DNA of 64,000 nt, taken from assembly GCF_017592475.1 (NCBI RefSeq), contig NZ_JAGFNP010000005.1, positions 124,001 to 188,000 on the forward strand, written 5' to 3'. A program made the position numbers and the translations under genes. The stretch comes from Glycomyces niveus. Its GTDB lineage: Bacteria > Actinomycetota > Actinomycetes > Mycobacteriales > Micromonosporaceae. Below, one piece after another: positions 33,371-43,152 of the stretch (position 1 is the stretch's first letter; each line of letters opens with the position of its first letter). The notes under the pieces were generated by a model. That model worked only from the letters and a program-made list of their open reading frames with translations, searched no databases and was not told the origin of the DNA.

Positions 33371-35773
33371 CTAGTCGGCGAGGTGCTTGGGTCGCACCAC
33401 CAGCCAGAACAGCAGTGCCGCCACACCGGAGCCGACGCCGATCGCCGCGACCGTGGTGTTCCACACGCCCGGCAGGCTCAGCTCGTAGAAGTCGGCGAGC
33501 ACCGGCACCGAGAGCACGAGAAGGAACGCGCCGCCGCATCCGCAGACCAGCAGGGCCTTCCACCACACGTACGGCTTCGCGGTGATCGCCAGCGCCGCCA
33601 GCGCGAGGCAGAACAGCGTGATGCCCGCGGTCGTCTGCGGCAGGTTCGAGTCGGTGCCGTCGTGCGCGAGCGAGAGCAGGTACACGATGAACGTCGGCAC
33701 CGCGCAGCAGATCCCGGCCGGGATCGCGAACTTGAGCACCCGCTTCACGAAGTTCGGCTTGGCCTTCTCGAAGGTCGGCGCGAGCGCCAGGAAGAACGCC
33801 GGGAGGCCGATCGTGAACAGGTTGATGAGCGACTGGTGGATCGGCAGGAACGGGTAGGGCAGCGGGTCGTTGCCCATGATCCACGCGGTGATCGCGCCGA
33901 CCGCGACGAACAGGGCGAGCGAGATCGCGTAGACGGTCTTGGTGAGGAACAGGTTCGAGACGCGCCCGATGTTGCCGAGGACCCGGCGGCCCTCGTCGAC
34001 GACCTGCGGGAGGGTCGCGAACTCGTCGTCGAGGAGCACGACCTGGGCGACCGAGCGGGCCGCGGCCGAACCGGAGCCCATGGCGATGCCGAGGTCGGCG
34101 TCCTTGAGGGCGAGCACGTCGTTGACGCCGTCGCCGGTCATCGCGACGGTGTGGCCCCGCGACTGGAGCGCCTTCACGAACGCCTGCTTCTGGTGCGGCT
34201 TGACGCGCCCGAAGATCGTGGCCCGCTCGAGCAGGTCGGCCAGTTCCTCCGGGTCCTCGGGGAGGCGGCGCGCATCGACGGTGTCGGCCGCGCCTTCGAC
34301 GCCGAGCTGCGCGGCGACGGCCCCGACGGCGGCGGGGGAGTCGCCGGAGATGATCTTGACCTTGACGCCCTGCTCCTTGAAGTAGGCGAGGGTCGCGGCC
34401 GCGGTCTCGCGCAGGCGCTGGCGGAGGACGACGAGGGCTTGGGCCTTGACGCCGGTGACGCCGCCGGTGGTGGAGGCGGACTCGGCGGTGACGAGGGCGA
34501 GGACGCGCATGCCCTGGGCGGCGAGCATGTCCGCTTCGAGGGCGACGGGGTCGCCGTGGTCGAGGAGGATGTCGGGCGCGCCGAGGAGCCAGGTGCCGTT
34601 GTCGGTGAAGCGGGTGCCGCTCCATTTGCGGGCGGAGGAGAACGGCATGACGTCGATGACGCGCCAGCCCGGGTCGGCGACGGCGTTCTCGGCGAGGTGG
34701 GCGGCGACGGCCTGCATGGTCGGGTTGGGGCTGTCGTCGGCGGCGGCGAGGGCCGCGAGGGCGGTGTTGACGCCCTCGCCGTCGGTGCCGTTGATCGGGC
34801 GGATCTGGTCGACGTCCATGCCGCCTTCGGTGAGCGTGCCGGTCTTGTCGAGGCAGAGCACGTCGGTGCGGGCGAGGCCTTCGATGGCGGGCAGCTCCTG
34901 CACGAGGACGTGGCGCGCGCCGAGGCGGATGACGCCGACGGCGAATGCGACCGAGGTGAGGAGGACGAGGCCTTCGGGGATCATCGGCACGATGCCGGCG
35001 ACGGTGCGGACGATGATCTGGCGCCAGTTGGCGGCGTCGGCGAGCTGGCTGACGATGAGCAGCAGCGCGATCGGGACGATGAGCCAGTTGATGAGCTTGA
35101 TGAAGCGGTTGATGCCCTCGCGCAGCTCGGAGCGGGCGAGGGTGAACTTGCTGGCCTCTTCGACGAGCTTGGCGGCGTACGACTCCGCGCCGATCTGCTC
35201 GGCGCGGAAGAGGCCGGTGCCGGCGACGGCGAAGGAGCCGGAGCGGACCTCGTCGCCGGGGGCCTTGGCGACAGGGTCGGCCTCGCCGGTGAGCAGCGAC
35301 TCGTCGATCTCGAGGTTGCGGGATTCGACGACGGGGCCGTCGACGACGATGCGGTCGCCCGGTTCGACGTAGACGAGGTCGTCGCGGACGATGAGGTTGG
35401 GGGCGATCTCCTGGACCTCGCCGTCGCGCAGGACCTTCGCGTTCGACTGGTTCATCAGCGAGAGCTTGTCGAGGGTGCGCTTTGCGCGCAGCTCCTGGAT
35501 GGTGCCGATGGCGATGTTGGCGATGATGACGCCGGCGAAGAGGCCCTGTTTGAGGCCTTCGAAGAAGCCTTCCTCCAGGGCGGTGAAGCCGATCGCGATC
35601 ACGGCGAGGACGCCGATGACGGCGTTGAGCGGTGTGAAGAAGTTCGCGCGCAGGATCGCCGAGAGCGGGCGGCTCGTGTGCCGCTTGGCCTCGTTGACGG
35701 CTCCGGCCTCGACGCGTTCGGCCACCTCGGCGGCAGTCAGGCCGCGGTCACCTGCCAGCATGGGTGTTGTCAC
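33371..35773 (-). CDS. P-type cation ATPase, CtpE-like
   Basis: An 800-residue P-type ATPase with the A-domain motif DESLLTGEADP, phosphorylated Asp309 in DKTGTLTEGG, and the hinge MTGDGVNDVLALKDADLG. About 10 transmembrane helices are predicted. The membrane motif in M4 reads MIPEGLVLLTS, lacking the proline-cysteine pair of heavy-metal pumps. This, and the overall similarity, point to the actinobacterial CtpE group, linked to calcium uptake in mycobacteria. There is no N-terminal metal-binding domain. GTG 35773; a second start, ATG 35761, is possible. Confidence 0.87.
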   Translation of the reverse strand: MTTPMLAGDRGLTAAEVAERVEAGAVNEAKRHTSRPLSAILRANFFTPLNAVIGVLAVIAIGFTALEEGFFEGLKQGLFAGVIIANIAIGTIQELRAKRTLDKLSLMNQSNAKVLRDGEVQEIAPNLIVRDDLVYVEPGDRIVVDGPVVESRNLEIDESLLTGEADPVAKAPGDEVRSGSFAVAGTGLFRAEQIGAESYAAKLVEEASKFTLARSELREGINRFIKLINWLIVPIALLLIVSQLADAANWRQIIVRTVAGIVPMIPEGLVLLTSVAFAVGVIRLGARHVLVQELPAIEGLARTDVLCLDKTGTLTEGGMDVDQIRPINGTDGEGVNTALAALAAADDSPNPTMQAVAAHLAENAVADPGWRVIDVMPFSSARKWSGTRFTDNGTWLLGAPDILLDHGDPVALEADMLAAQGMRVLALVTAESASTTGGVTGVKAQALVVLRQRLRETAAATLAYFKEQGVKVKIISGDSPAAVGAVAAQLGVEGAADTVDARRLPEDPEELADLLERATIFGRVKPHQKQAFVKALQSRGHTVAMTGDGVNDVLALKDADLGIAMGSGSAAARSVAQVVLLDDEFATLPQVVDEGRRVLGNIGRVSNLFLTKTVYAISLALFVAVGAITAWIMGNDPLPYPFLPIHQSLINLFTIGLPAFFLALAPTFEKAKPNFVKRVLKFAIPAGICCAVPTFIVYLLSLAHDGTDSNLPQTTAGITLFCLALAALAITAKPYVWWKALLVCGCGGAFLLVLSVPVLADFYELSLPGVWNTTVAAIGVGSGVAALLFWLVVRPKHLAD

Positions 35774-35928
35774 GTCGACAGCTTATGCGACAACTGCATC
35801 GCTGTATCACGGCCGAACGACGGAGCCGCCCCTTTTCGCTCCTCCGCCGTCCGGCGGAGGAGACGCGGGTCCCGCGCGGGCTCATCCGATTGCGGCTCCA
35901 CCGGGCCCGACCTCTAGAATCACCGATT

Positions 35929-37335
35929 ATGGCCAATGTACTCACACCGCAGGGCGAGGACTTCCCTCGCTGGTACCAGGACGTCATCGCCAAGGCCCAG
36001 CTGGCCGAGAACGGCCCGGCGAAGGGCTCGCAGGTGATCCGACCGACCGGTTTCGCCCTGTGGGAGCGCATGGTCGCCGAGTTGGACGAGCGCATCAAGG
36101 AGACCGGCACGGAGAACGCGTCGTTCCCCCTGCTGATCCCCGAGTCGTACTTCACCCGCGAGGCCGACCACGTGGAGGGCTTCGCGCCCGAGCTGTGGAT
36201 GGTCACCCACGGCGGCGGCAAGGAGCTCGAGGAGAAGCTGGCCGTGCGGCCCACCTCCGAGACCATCATCGGCGAGTACATGGCGAAGTGGGTCAACTCC
36301 TACCGCGACCTGCCCCTGCTGCTCAACCAGTGGTGCAACGTCATGCGCTACGAGCTGCGCACCCGCCTGTTCCTGCGCTCCTCGGAGTTCCTGTGGCAGG
36401 AGGGACACACCGTCCACGAGTCCTATGAGGACGCCCACGCGTTCACGCTGCGCATCCTGCACGAGGTCTACGCCGACTTCATGGAGAACGTGCTGGCGCT
36501 GCCGGTGCTGCGCGGCATCAAGACCGAGGCCCAGCGGTTCGCCGGCGCCCTCAACACCTTCGCGGTCGAGGCCCTGATGCGCGACGGCAAGGCCCTCCAG
36601 ATGGGCACCTCGCACGAGCTCGGGCAGAAGTTCGCGAAGGCCTTCGACATCCAGTTCCAGGGCCGCGACGGCCAGCAGCACCACGGCTGGACCACGTCGT
36701 GGGGCGTCTCGACCCGCATGGTCGGCGGCCTCATCATGGGCCACGGCGACGACGCGGGCCTCCGCGTGCCGCCGAAGCTCGCGCCCGTGCAGGCGCTCGT
36801 CATGGTCGTCAAGGACACCGACGAGGTCCAGGCCGCCGCGCGCAAGGTCTACGACGAGCTCAAGGCCGACGGCGTGCGCGTCAAGCTCGACGACCGCGGC
36901 GACGTGGCCTTCGGCCGCCGGGCCGTGGACGCCGAGCTCAAGGGCTACCCCGTGCGCATCGAGATCGGCCCCCGCGACCTCAAGAACGGCGAGGCGACCA
37001 TCGCCAGCCGCGTCGAGGGCACCAAGCAGACCGTCCCCCTCGGGATGCTCGCCGAAGCCATCGCCGCCGCCCTGCAGGGCGCCCAGGACCAGCTGTGGGA
37101 CGAGGCCGTCGCCTTCCGCGAGTCGCACACCGCCGACGTCTCGACGCTCGAAGCGGCGGTCGAGGCCGCCCAGACCGGGTACGCCCGCATCCCGTGGGAC
37201 GCCTGCGGCGTCGAGGGCGAGGCGAAGGCCGCCGAGTCCGCCGTGTTCGTGCGGGTGCTCCAGCGCGAGGACGGCTCCGTGCCGGACTCCCTGGATGAGT
37301 CCGGTCTCATCGCCTACCTCGCCCGGCAGTACTAG
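35929..37335 (+). CDS. proS: Prolyl-tRNA synthetase, short (archaeal/eukaryote-like) type
   Basis: A 468-residue class II synthetase that charges tRNA-Pro. The class II core (LAVRPTSETIIGEYMAKW, RTRLFLRSSEFLWQEGHT), the active-site stretch GTSHELGQKFAKAFDIQFQ and the anticodon domain are continuous. The about 180-residue editing insertion of common bacterial ProRS is absent, placing it in the shorter group shared with archaea, eukaryotes and some bacteria. ATG 35929 lies 8 nt after TAGAAT (35915-35920; -35 TTGCGG at 35890-35895), so the mRNA is probably leaderless. Confidence 0.95.
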   Translation: MANVLTPQGEDFPRWYQDVIAKAQLAENGPAKGSQVIRPTGFALWERMVAELDERIKETGTENASFPLLIPESYFTREADHVEGFAPELWMVTHGGGKELEEKLAVRPTSETIIGEYMAKWVNSYRDLPLLLNQWCNVMRYELRTRLFLRSSEFLWQEGHTVHESYEDAHAFTLRILHEVYADFMENVLALPVLRGIKTEAQRFAGALNTFAVEALMRDGKALQMGTSHELGQKFAKAFDIQFQGRDGQQHHGWTTSWGVSTRMVGGLIMGHGDDAGLRVPPKLAPVQALVMVVKDTDEVQAAARKVYDELKADGVRVKLDDRGDVAFGRRAVDAELKGYPVRIEIGPRDLKNGEATIASRVEGTKQTVPLGMLAEAIAAALQGAQDQLWDEAVAFRESHTADVSTLEAAVEAAQTGYARIPWDACGVEGEAKAAESAVFVRVLQREDGSVPDSLDESGLIAYLARQY

Positions 37336-37497
37336 GCACCTGGTGCGCTAGACTCGGTCGCTGTACATGAGCTTTGGGACGGATGCCCTCTCAACAACCG
37401 TGACGCAAGGCCAAGTTTCAGCGCGAGCGAGAATCCGGAGTAATTCCCCTGGACGACGCGCGCGCTAACGTGATCCTTACTACAGGAGTAACAAAAC

Positions 37498-37983
37498 GTG
37501 GCAGTTAAGATTCGCCTCACGCGAATGGGGAAGATCCGTACTCCCCAGTACCGCATCGTCATCGCCGACTCGCGCGTCAAGCGCGACGGCAAGGTGATCG
37601 AGAACGTCGGGATCTACCACCCGAAGGAGAACCCGTCCCGGATCGAGGTCAAGTCCGACCGCATCCAGCACTGGCTCTCGGTGGGTGCCCAGCCGTCCGA
37701 CACCGTCAAGGCCATCCTCCGCAAGACCGGCGACTGGCAGCAGTTCAAGGGCCTGCCCGCCCCGGCTCCGCTGAAGACCGCCGAGCCGAAGGCCGAGAAG
37801 GAGGCCCTCTACGTGGCCGCCCTCAAGGAGTCGGGCATCGACCCCTCGAAGGCCTACGTCTCGGAGGAGGCCGCCAAGGCCGCGCCGAAGTCGAAGAAGT
37901 CCGCCGCGAAGGCCGACGAATCGGCTAAGACTGAAGAGGTCGAGGCCGCTGCCGACGAGGCCTCTGAGACCAAAGGGGAGTAA
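37498..37983 (+). CDS. rpsP: 30S ribosomal protein S16
   Basis: S16 (161 residues) aids small-subunit assembly. The core [21 protein letters not shown] and [18 protein letters not shown] fills the first 85 residues. The rest is an actinobacterial Ala/Lys/Glu-rich tail. GTG start after AGGAG. It opens the rpsP-khpA-rimM-trmD-rplS cluster. TAGACT at 37349-37354, just past proS, is the likely -10, giving a leader of about 140 nt. Confidence 0.97.
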   Translation: MAVKIRLTRMGKIRTPQYRIVIADSRVKRDGKVIENVGIYHPKENPSRIEVKSDRIQHWLSVGAQPSDTVKAILRKTGDWQQFKGLPAPAPLKTAEPKAEKEALYVAALKESGIDPSKAYVSEEAAKAAPKSKKSAAKADESAKTEEVEAAADEASETKGE

Positions 37984-37985
37984 TC

Positions 37986-38216
37986 GTGCTGCGACCGGCG
38001 CTTGAACACCTTGTCAAAGGCATCGTCGACAATCCTGACGACGTCCGTGTCCGGCTGGTCGACTCCCGCCGCGGCAAGCGGCTCGAGGTCCGGGTCAATC
38101 CCGAAGACCTCGGGACCGTCATCGGCCGCGGGGGTCGCACCGTGAACGCGCTGCGCCAGGTCATCGGCTCGATCGGCGGCAAGGGCATTCGTGTCGAGGT
38201 CGTCGATTCCTACTGA
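37986..38216 (+). CDS. khpA: KH-domain RNA-binding protein KhpA
   Basis: A 76-residue protein that is one KH domain with the GxxG-type loop VIGRGGRTVNALR. KhpA binds RNA, often with KhpB, and influences cell-wall and translation genes in Gram-positive bacteria. GTG start 2 bp after rpsP, so coupled to it. The hairpin downstream may reduce read-through into rimM. Confidence 0.93.
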   Translation: MLRPALEHLVKGIVDNPDDVRVRLVDSRRGKRLEVRVNPEDLGTVIGRGGRTVNALRQVIGSIGGKGIRVEVVDSY

Positions 38217-38222
38217 GTCTTT

Positions 38223-38263
38223 CCGAACGGCCCCGGGGGTTCCCTCGGGGCCGTTCGGGTGTT
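38223..38263 (+). terminator. Attenuator-like hairpin between khpA and rimM
   Basis: A perfect 13-bp stem (38223-38235 with 38246-38258) followed by TGTTT lies inside an otherwise continuous operon. It probably lowers rimM-trmD expression relative to rpsP. Confidence 0.65.
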
Positions 38264-38278
38264 TAAAAGGGGTTTCTC

Positions 38279-38782
38279 TTGTCACAAGTGGTGGTCGGCC
38301 GGATCGTGCGCCCGCACGGGCTGCGCGGCGAGGTCGTCGTCGAGGTCCGCACCGACGATCCCGAGAGCCGGTTCCGGCCCGGCGCCGAGTACAGCACCAA
38401 GAACGGCCCGATGAAGGCCGTCACCGTGCGCTGGCACCAGGGCCGCCCGATGATCGGCTTCGAGGGCGTCACGGACCGGAACAAGTCCGAGACGCTGCGC
38501 GGGATCCTCCTCAGCGTCGACATCGCCGACGAGGAGCTGGAGCCGGAGGACGACGAATTCCACGACGCCCTCCTCATCGGCCTCACCGTGGTCGACAAGG
38601 AGGCCGGCGAGGTCGGCACCGTCAGCCGCATCGACCACGGCGCCGCCTACGAGACCCTGGTCGTCAAGCGCAAGGGCCAGACCCCCGCGCTCATCCCCTT
38701 CGTCGCCGACATGGTCGAGGAGGTGGACGCCGAGGCCGGCGTCATCAAGGTCGACCTGCCGCCGGGCCTGCTGGAGCTGTGA
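38279..38782 (+). CDS. rimM: Ribosome maturation factor RimM
   Basis: RimM (167 residues) assists 16S rRNA 3-prime domain maturation with S19. It has an N-terminal RimM fold ([20 protein letters not shown]) and a C-terminal PRC-barrel ([18 protein letters not shown]...LIPFVADMV). Start TTG 38279 is 6 nt after AAGGGG (38267-38272); GTG 38288 is a less likely alternative. Confidence 0.94.
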   Translation: MSQVVVGRIVRPHGLRGEVVVEVRTDDPESRFRPGAEYSTKNGPMKAVTVRWHQGRPMIGFEGVTDRNKSETLRGILLSVDIADEELEPEDDEFHDALLIGLTVVDKEAGEVGTVSRIDHGAAYETLVVKRKGQTPALIPFVADMVEEVDAEAGVIKVDLPPGLLEL

Positions 38783-38798
38783 CGCGTTCGGAGTTGCT

Positions 38799-39569
38799 AT
38801 GAAAATCGATGTCGTCACGGTCTTCCCCGAGTACCTGCAGCCGCTGGACCTCTCGCTCATCGGCCGCGCCCGCGAGCGCGGGATGCTCGACCTCAACGTC
38901 CACGACCTGCGCCGCTGGACCCACGACGTGCACCACTCGGTCGACGGCGCCCCCGCGGGCGGCGGGGCCGGGATGGTCATGAAGCCGCAGCCGTGGGGCG
39001 AGTGCTTCGACGAGCTCATCCCCGGTGACGAGAAGCCGCGCCTGCTCGTGACGAGCCCCGCCGGGCGGCCCTTCACGCAGGCGATGGCGCACGAGCTCGC
39101 CGCCGAGCCCTGGCTCATGTTCGCGTGCGGCCGCTACGAGGGCATCGACCAGCGCGTGGTCGACTACGCGGCCGAGCGGATGGAGGTCACCGAGGTCTCC
39201 ATCGGCGACTACGTGCTCTTCGGCGGCGAGGTCGCGGTGCTCGCGATCATCGAGGCCGTCACCCGGCTCGTGCCGGGCGTGCTCGGCAACGCCGCGTCCC
39301 TCGACGACGAGTCGCACAACGCCGGGGTCCTCGAGGCCCCCGCCTATACCCGCCCGGCCGAATGGCGCGGGCACGAGATCCCGCCGGTCCTCCTCTCGGG
39401 CGACCACGGCAAGGTCGACCGGTGGAGGCGTGAGCAGGCGCTCCTTCGCACCGCGAAGGCCCGCCCGGATTTGCTGGAGCGGCTGGAGCCGGGTAGCCTC
39501 GACAAACGTGACCGGCTCCTCCTCGAAGGGGCCGGGTTCCGCCTGCCCGGACAGGGTGTGGCAGAGTAG
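38799..39569 (+). CDS. trmD: tRNA (guanine-N1)-methyltransferase
   Basis: TrmD (256 residues) methylates G37 of tRNAs next to the anticodon, preventing frameshifts. The SPOUT trefoil knot is evident: [31 protein letters not shown] and the AdoMet-binding [11 protein letters not shown]. The catalytic-Asp region reads [20 protein letters not shown]. It lies 16 bp after rimM in the standard cluster order. Confidence 0.97.
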   Translation: MKIDVVTVFPEYLQPLDLSLIGRARERGMLDLNVHDLRRWTHDVHHSVDGAPAGGGAGMVMKPQPWGECFDELIPGDEKPRLLVTSPAGRPFTQAMAHELAAEPWLMFACGRYEGIDQRVVDYAAERMEVTEVSIGDYVLFGGEVAVLAIIEAVTRLVPGVLGNAASLDDESHNAGVLEAPAYTRPAEWRGHEIPPVLLSGDHGKVDRWRREQALLRTAKARPDLLERLEPGSLDKRDRLLLEGAGFRLPGQGVAE

Positions 39570-39654
39570 ATGAGTTCCCGTGACGTGCCGTTCGTTCAAG
39601 CGGTACCTCTCCCGGTCGAACTTCTGAGCATTACCAAACAGAGGACCGAAACCA

Positions 39655-40002
39655 ATGAACATTCTGGATGAGCTGAACGCCGCCTCCATGCGCGCCGACG
39701 TGCCGGACTTCCGTCCCGGCGACACCGTCAAGGTGAACGTCCGAGTCCAGGAAGGCTCCCGGTCCCGTGTCCAGGTGTTCCAGGGCGTCGTCATCCGCCG
39801 CCACGGTGCCGGCCTCGGCGAGACCTTCACGGTCCGCAAGCTGAGCTACGGCATCGGCGTCGAGCGCACCTTCCCGGTGCACGGCCCCATGGTCGACTCC
39901 ATCGAGATCGCCATGCGAGGCAAGGTCCGCCGCGCCAAGCTGTACTACCTGCGCGACCGCAAGGGCAAGGCCGCCAAGATCAAGGAGAAGCGCGAGCTCT
40001 AA
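39655..40002 (+). CDS. rplS: 50S ribosomal protein L19
   Basis: L19 (115 residues) sits at the subunit interface. [23 protein letters not shown] and [22 protein letters not shown] are diagnostic. It is the last gene of the cluster and is followed by a textbook terminator. Confidence 0.97.
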   Translation: MNILDELNAASMRADVPDFRPGDTVKVNVRVQEGSRSRVQVFQGVVIRRHGAGLGETFTVRKLSYGIGVERTFPVHGPMVDSIEIAMRGKVRRAKLYYLRDRKGKAAKIKEKREL

Positions 40003-40023
40003 GCCGCGCAAGGTACTTCGGAG

Positions 40024-40051
40024 AACCCCGGGCACATCGCCCGGGGTTTTT
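40024..40051 (+). terminator. Intrinsic terminator after rplS
   Basis: A 10-bp GC-rich stem (40024-40033 with 40039-40048), loop ACATC, and five T residues ending at 40051. Confidence 0.92.
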
Positions 40052-40067
40052 CGCTGCCCGCCGCGCT

Positions 40068-40133
40068 CGGCGAGGCTTGCGAGCCGAGCATGAGCAGAGT
40101 CGGCGAAGCTTGGCAACCGGGCATGAGCGAAGT
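40068..40133 (+). repeat. Two tandem imperfect 33-bp repeats
   Basis: Units 40068-40100 and 40101-40133 match at 26 of 33 positions, sharing CGGCGA, GCTTG and GCATGAGC blocks. They lie between the rplS terminator and the promoter of the first signal peptidase gene. As 33 is a multiple of three, the units would encode a GEAxxPxMSxV repeat in the lepB frame, but the lepB start lies downstream. Confidence 0.8.
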
Positions 40134-40149
40134 CGGATACCCTCGGCAC

Positions 40150-41376
40150 ATGAGTCCTGGCACCCCCGGCGGGGCGAAGGGCCCCCGCCGCGTCAACTGG
40201 GACCGACTCCCGGGCCCCGGCGGCCCGGACGCCCCGCCCCCGTCGCGCCGCCCCGGCACACCCCCCGACGGCCCCGTCGCCGGCACCGGGATCGGCGGCA
40301 CTGACGCGACCCACCGCCTCCGCGACCCCGACGCGACCCGCACCTTCCGTCGTCCCGAGACCGCCTCGGGCGCCCACGACCGCGTGGCCGCCGAGCGCGA
40401 GCGGGCGAAAGCCGCGGCCTCCGCCTCCCACGACCGGGTGGTTCCCGACGCCGACAAGCGCACGACCGCCAAGAGCGCCGAGAGCCGCCTCTCGCAGCCG
40501 CACAAGCGCCAGTACCTGTCGCTGTGGGTCGAGCTGCCGCTGCTGCTCGTCATCGCCTTCTCCGCCGCCGTGCTGCTGCGCACCTTCGCCGTGCAGCCCT
40601 TCTACATCCCGTCCGGGTCGATGGAGCAGACCCTGCAGGAGGGCGACAAGGTCCTCGTCCTCAAGCTCACCAACACGCTGCGCACCCCGCAGCGCGGCGA
40701 GGTCATCGTGTTCCGCGGCACCGACTCCTGGGACCCCGAGTACCGGCCCGCGGCGGCCGACGAGGGCGCGTTCTCGACCTTCACCACCGGCGTCCTCGAC
40801 CTCATCGGCCTCGCCAAGCCCGACGAGAAGGACTTCATCAAACGGGTGATCGCCGTCGGCGGCGACACCGTCTCCTGCTGCGACGCGGACGGCAACGTCG
40901 TCGTCAACGGCGTCTCACTCCACGAAGAGGCGTACGTGTACGAGAACTCGCCGCTCGAGATCGAGCCCGGCGTGTGCGGCGCCCGGCGCTTCGAGGAGCT
41001 CACGGTGCCCGAAGGCGAGGTGTGGGTCATGGGCGACCACCGCGGCGACTCCTCGGACTCGCGGTGCTCGGGGACGGTGCCGGTGGAGAACATCATCGGC
41101 CGCGCCATCGCCCTCGTCTGGCCCACCGACCGCGCCCGGGAGCTCGAGATCCCCGACGCGTTCGACGCCCTCGACGGCACCACCGGGACCAGCGCCGAAA
41201 CGGGCGAACAGGCCGCCTCCGGAGGGGTCGGCGACGGCGTCCCCGCCGCCTGGAACACCGCCTGGCAGCAGCCGCCTTCCTTGCCGGGCACGACAATGCA
41301 CCTGCCCGGTTCGCACGCGTCGCCGAGGGCGGCGACCCCTGAGCCCAGAGCGCGAGCGCGTAGACTCGGACCGTGA
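40150..41376 (+). CDS. lepB: Signal peptidase I with long N-terminal extension
   Basis: A 408-residue type I signal peptidase that removes Sec and Tat signal peptides at the outer membrane face. A hydrophilic Pro/Arg-rich cytoplasmic region (about residues 1-120) leads to one transmembrane helix (LPLLLVIAFSAAVLLRTF). Catalytic Ser157 is in PSGSMEQTL and Lys231 in [11 protein letters not shown]. Residues 240-320 form the box E region with WVMGDHRGDSSDSR. The C-terminal about 70 residues are low complexity. ATG 40150 lies 6 nt after TACCCT (40138-40143), suggesting leaderless transcription. Confidence 0.92.
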   Translation: MSPGTPGGAKGPRRVNWDRLPGPGGPDAPPPSRRPGTPPDGPVAGTGIGGTDATHRLRDPDATRTFRRPETASGAHDRVAAERERAKAAASASHDRVVPDADKRTTAKSAESRLSQPHKRQYLSLWVELPLLLVIAFSAAVLLRTFAVQPFYIPSGSMEQTLQEGDKVLVLKLTNTLRTPQRGEVIVFRGTDSWDPEYRPAAADEGAFSTFTTGVLDLIGLAKPDEKDFIKRVIAVGGDTVSCCDADGNVVVNGVSLHEEAYVYENSPLEIEPGVCGARRFEELTVPEGEVWVMGDHRGDSSDSRCSGTVPVENIIGRAIALVWPTDRARELEIPDAFDALDGTTGTSAETGEQAASGGVGDGVPAAWNTAWQQPPSLPGTTMHLPGSHASPRAATPEPRARARRLGP

Positions 41377-42068
41377 TCGATGAAGGGCAAGCGCCCGGCG
41401 CTGAAGGCGAGAGCGTCGAGGAGACCTCCAAAGAACAGCAGCCGAAGAAGAAGGGGTCGTTCTGGAAGGAACTGCCGATCCTGCTCGGCGTCGCCATCCT
41501 CGTGGCGATCGTGGTGCGGACCTGGGTCGTCCAGACCTACTACATCCCCTCCGGCTCCATGGAGAACACCCTCCTGGTCAACGACAGGGTGCTCGTCAAC
41601 AAGCTCGTCTACGACTTCTCCGAGCCCGAGCGCGGTGAGATCATCGTCTTCACCGCCCCCGAGTCCTGGCGCTCGGTCATGGAGGAGGACGAGTTCATCA
41701 AGCGGGTGATCGCCGTGGGCGGCGACCACATCGTCGCCGACGAGGAAGGCGACATCACCGTCAACGGCGAACCGCTCGACGAGGAGTCCTATCTGTACAC
41801 CAACCCGATGACGGGGGAGCAGGACCGCTCTTCGCAGGACCCGTTCGACGTGGTCGTGCCGGAGGGCCGCCTGTGGGTCATGGGCGACCACCGCTCGGCC
41901 TCGGGCGACTCGCGGGAGCGGTACGTCCGCACCGGCGGCGACGTCGAGTCCTCGACGATCCCGGTGGACGCGGTCATCGGCAAGGCCTTCGTGCTGTTCT
42001 GGCCGGTCGACGACTTCACCTGGTTCAAGATCCCCGAGACCTTCGACGACGTCCCCGCGCCGTCCTGA
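41373..42068 (+). CDS. lepB: Signal peptidase I, second copy
   Basis: A 231-residue signal peptidase I of compact form: short cytoplasmic N terminus, transmembrane helix ([19 protein letters not shown]), catalytic Ser62 (PSGSMENTL) and Lys110 (KRVIAVGGD), and [14 protein letters not shown]. The GTG start overlaps the stop of the first copy in GTGA. TAGACT at 41361-41366, inside the first gene, is 6 nt upstream, so it can be both coupled and independently transcribed. Paralogous peptidases usually divide substrates. Confidence 0.93.
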   Translation: MIDEGQAPGAEGESVEETSKEQQPKKKGSFWKELPILLGVAILVAIVVRTWVVQTYYIPSGSMENTLLVNDRVLVNKLVYDFSEPERGEIIVFTAPESWRSVMEEDEFIKRVIAVGGDHIVADEEGDITVNGEPLDEESYLYTNPMTGEQDRSSQDPFDVVVPEGRLWVMGDHRSASGDSRERYVRTGGDVESSTIPVDAVIGKAFVLFWPVDDFTWFKIPETFDDVPAPS

Positions 42069-42072
42069 GACC

Positions 42073-42723
42073 ATGCTCCGTCCCGTCCCCTCCCGCATCA
42101 GGCGTGACAGCGACCTGTACGCGCTGGAGGCAGCGCTCCACCGGCGCGGCCTCGGCCCCGTCGCCGGGGCGGACGAGGCCGGGCGCGGCGCCTGCGCGGG
42201 GCCGCTGGTCGTGGCGGCGGTGCGGCTGCCGCCGAACGCCCGTTATGACGAGCTGAACGATTCGAAGCTGCTCACCGAGGCCGCCCGCGAGCGCGTCTTC
42301 GAGCTGCTGCGGCGCTCGGAGGCCGCGATCAGCGTGGTCGCGTACGGACCCGAGGAGATCGACCGGCGCGGCATCGCCGTGTGCAACCTCGAGGGGATGC
42401 GGGTCGCGGTCGCGCGCCTGCCCGAGCGGCCCGGGTACGTGCTCACGGACGGCTTCGCGGTGCCGGGCCTGCCCGGCAGTCTCGGCGTCGTCAAGGGGGA
42501 CCGCACCGCGGCGTGCGTGGCCGCGGCGGGCGTGGTCGCCAAGGTGACGCGGGACCGGATCATGACCGAACTGGACCGCGACCACCCCGAATACGGCTTC
42601 GCCGTCCACAAGGGATACTCCACGGCGGCTCACGAGGCCGCTCTGGAGCGGTTCGGTCCGTGCGAGATACATCGCAAGACCTACGCGAACGTCGCCGCAC
42701 GCACCGCCGCCGCCCGGGTTTGA
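42073..42723 (+). CDS. rnhB: Ribonuclease HII
   Basis: RNase HII (216 residues) cuts RNA in RNA-DNA hybrids and at single ribonucleotides. Catalytic residues appear in [13 protein letters not shown] (Asp, Glu), LTDGF and KVTRDRIM. It starts 4 bp after lepB and is part of the conserved rplS-lepB-rnhB-DUF2469 neighbourhood. Confidence 0.95.
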   Translation: MLRPVPSRIRRDSDLYALEAALHRRGLGPVAGADEAGRGACAGPLVVAAVRLPPNARYDELNDSKLLTEAARERVFELLRRSEAAISVVAYGPEEIDRRGIAVCNLEGMRVAVARLPERPGYVLTDGFAVPGLPGSLGVVKGDRTAACVAAAGVVAKVTRDRIMTELDRDHPEYGFAVHKGYSTAAHEAALERFGPCEIHRKTYANVAARTAAARV

Positions 42724-42833
42724 GCGGGTTTGGCGGCCCCTCCCGGGGTGAAACCCGGACAGCACAGGCAAGCCGCGAGCGGGCCGGGGCACCCGCGCAC
42801 TATCGTGGGAACCGTCGTTGAGAAGGAGGAGCG

Positions 42834-43136
42834 TTGAGCGCCGAGGACCTCGAGAAGTACGAGACCGACATGGAGCTGCAGCTGTACCGGGAGTACCGGG
42901 ACATCGTGCGGCAGTTCACCTACGTGGTCGAGACCGAGCGGCGGTTCTACCTGGCCAACGCTGTCGAAGTCCATGTGCGGGGGGCGGAGGCCGAGACCTA
43001 CTTCGAGGTCGAGATGAGCGACGCGTGGGTCTGGGACATGTACCGGCCGGCCCGCTTCGTCAAGCACGTGCGGGTCCTGACCTTCAAGGACGTCAACGTT
43101 GAAGAGCTGGACAAGCCCGACATGACCCTGCCCTAG
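42834..43136 (+). CDS. DUF2469 family protein
   Basis: A 100-residue soluble protein of a highly conserved actinobacterial family with no known function (SAEDLEKYETDMELQLYREY, ETERRFYLANAVEV, WVWDMYRPARFVK). Start TTG 42834 after AAGGAGG. Its constant place behind rnhB, often ahead of a YraN-type nuclease gene, hints at a nucleic acid role; here the next gene is a histidine kinase instead. Confidence 0.92.
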   Translation: MSAEDLEKYETDMELQLYREYRDIVRQFTYVVETERRFYLANAVEVHVRGAEAETYFEVEMSDAWVWDMYRPARFVKHVRVLTFKDVNVEELDKPDMTLP

Positions 43137-43152
43137 CCGTCACCAGCAGCGC

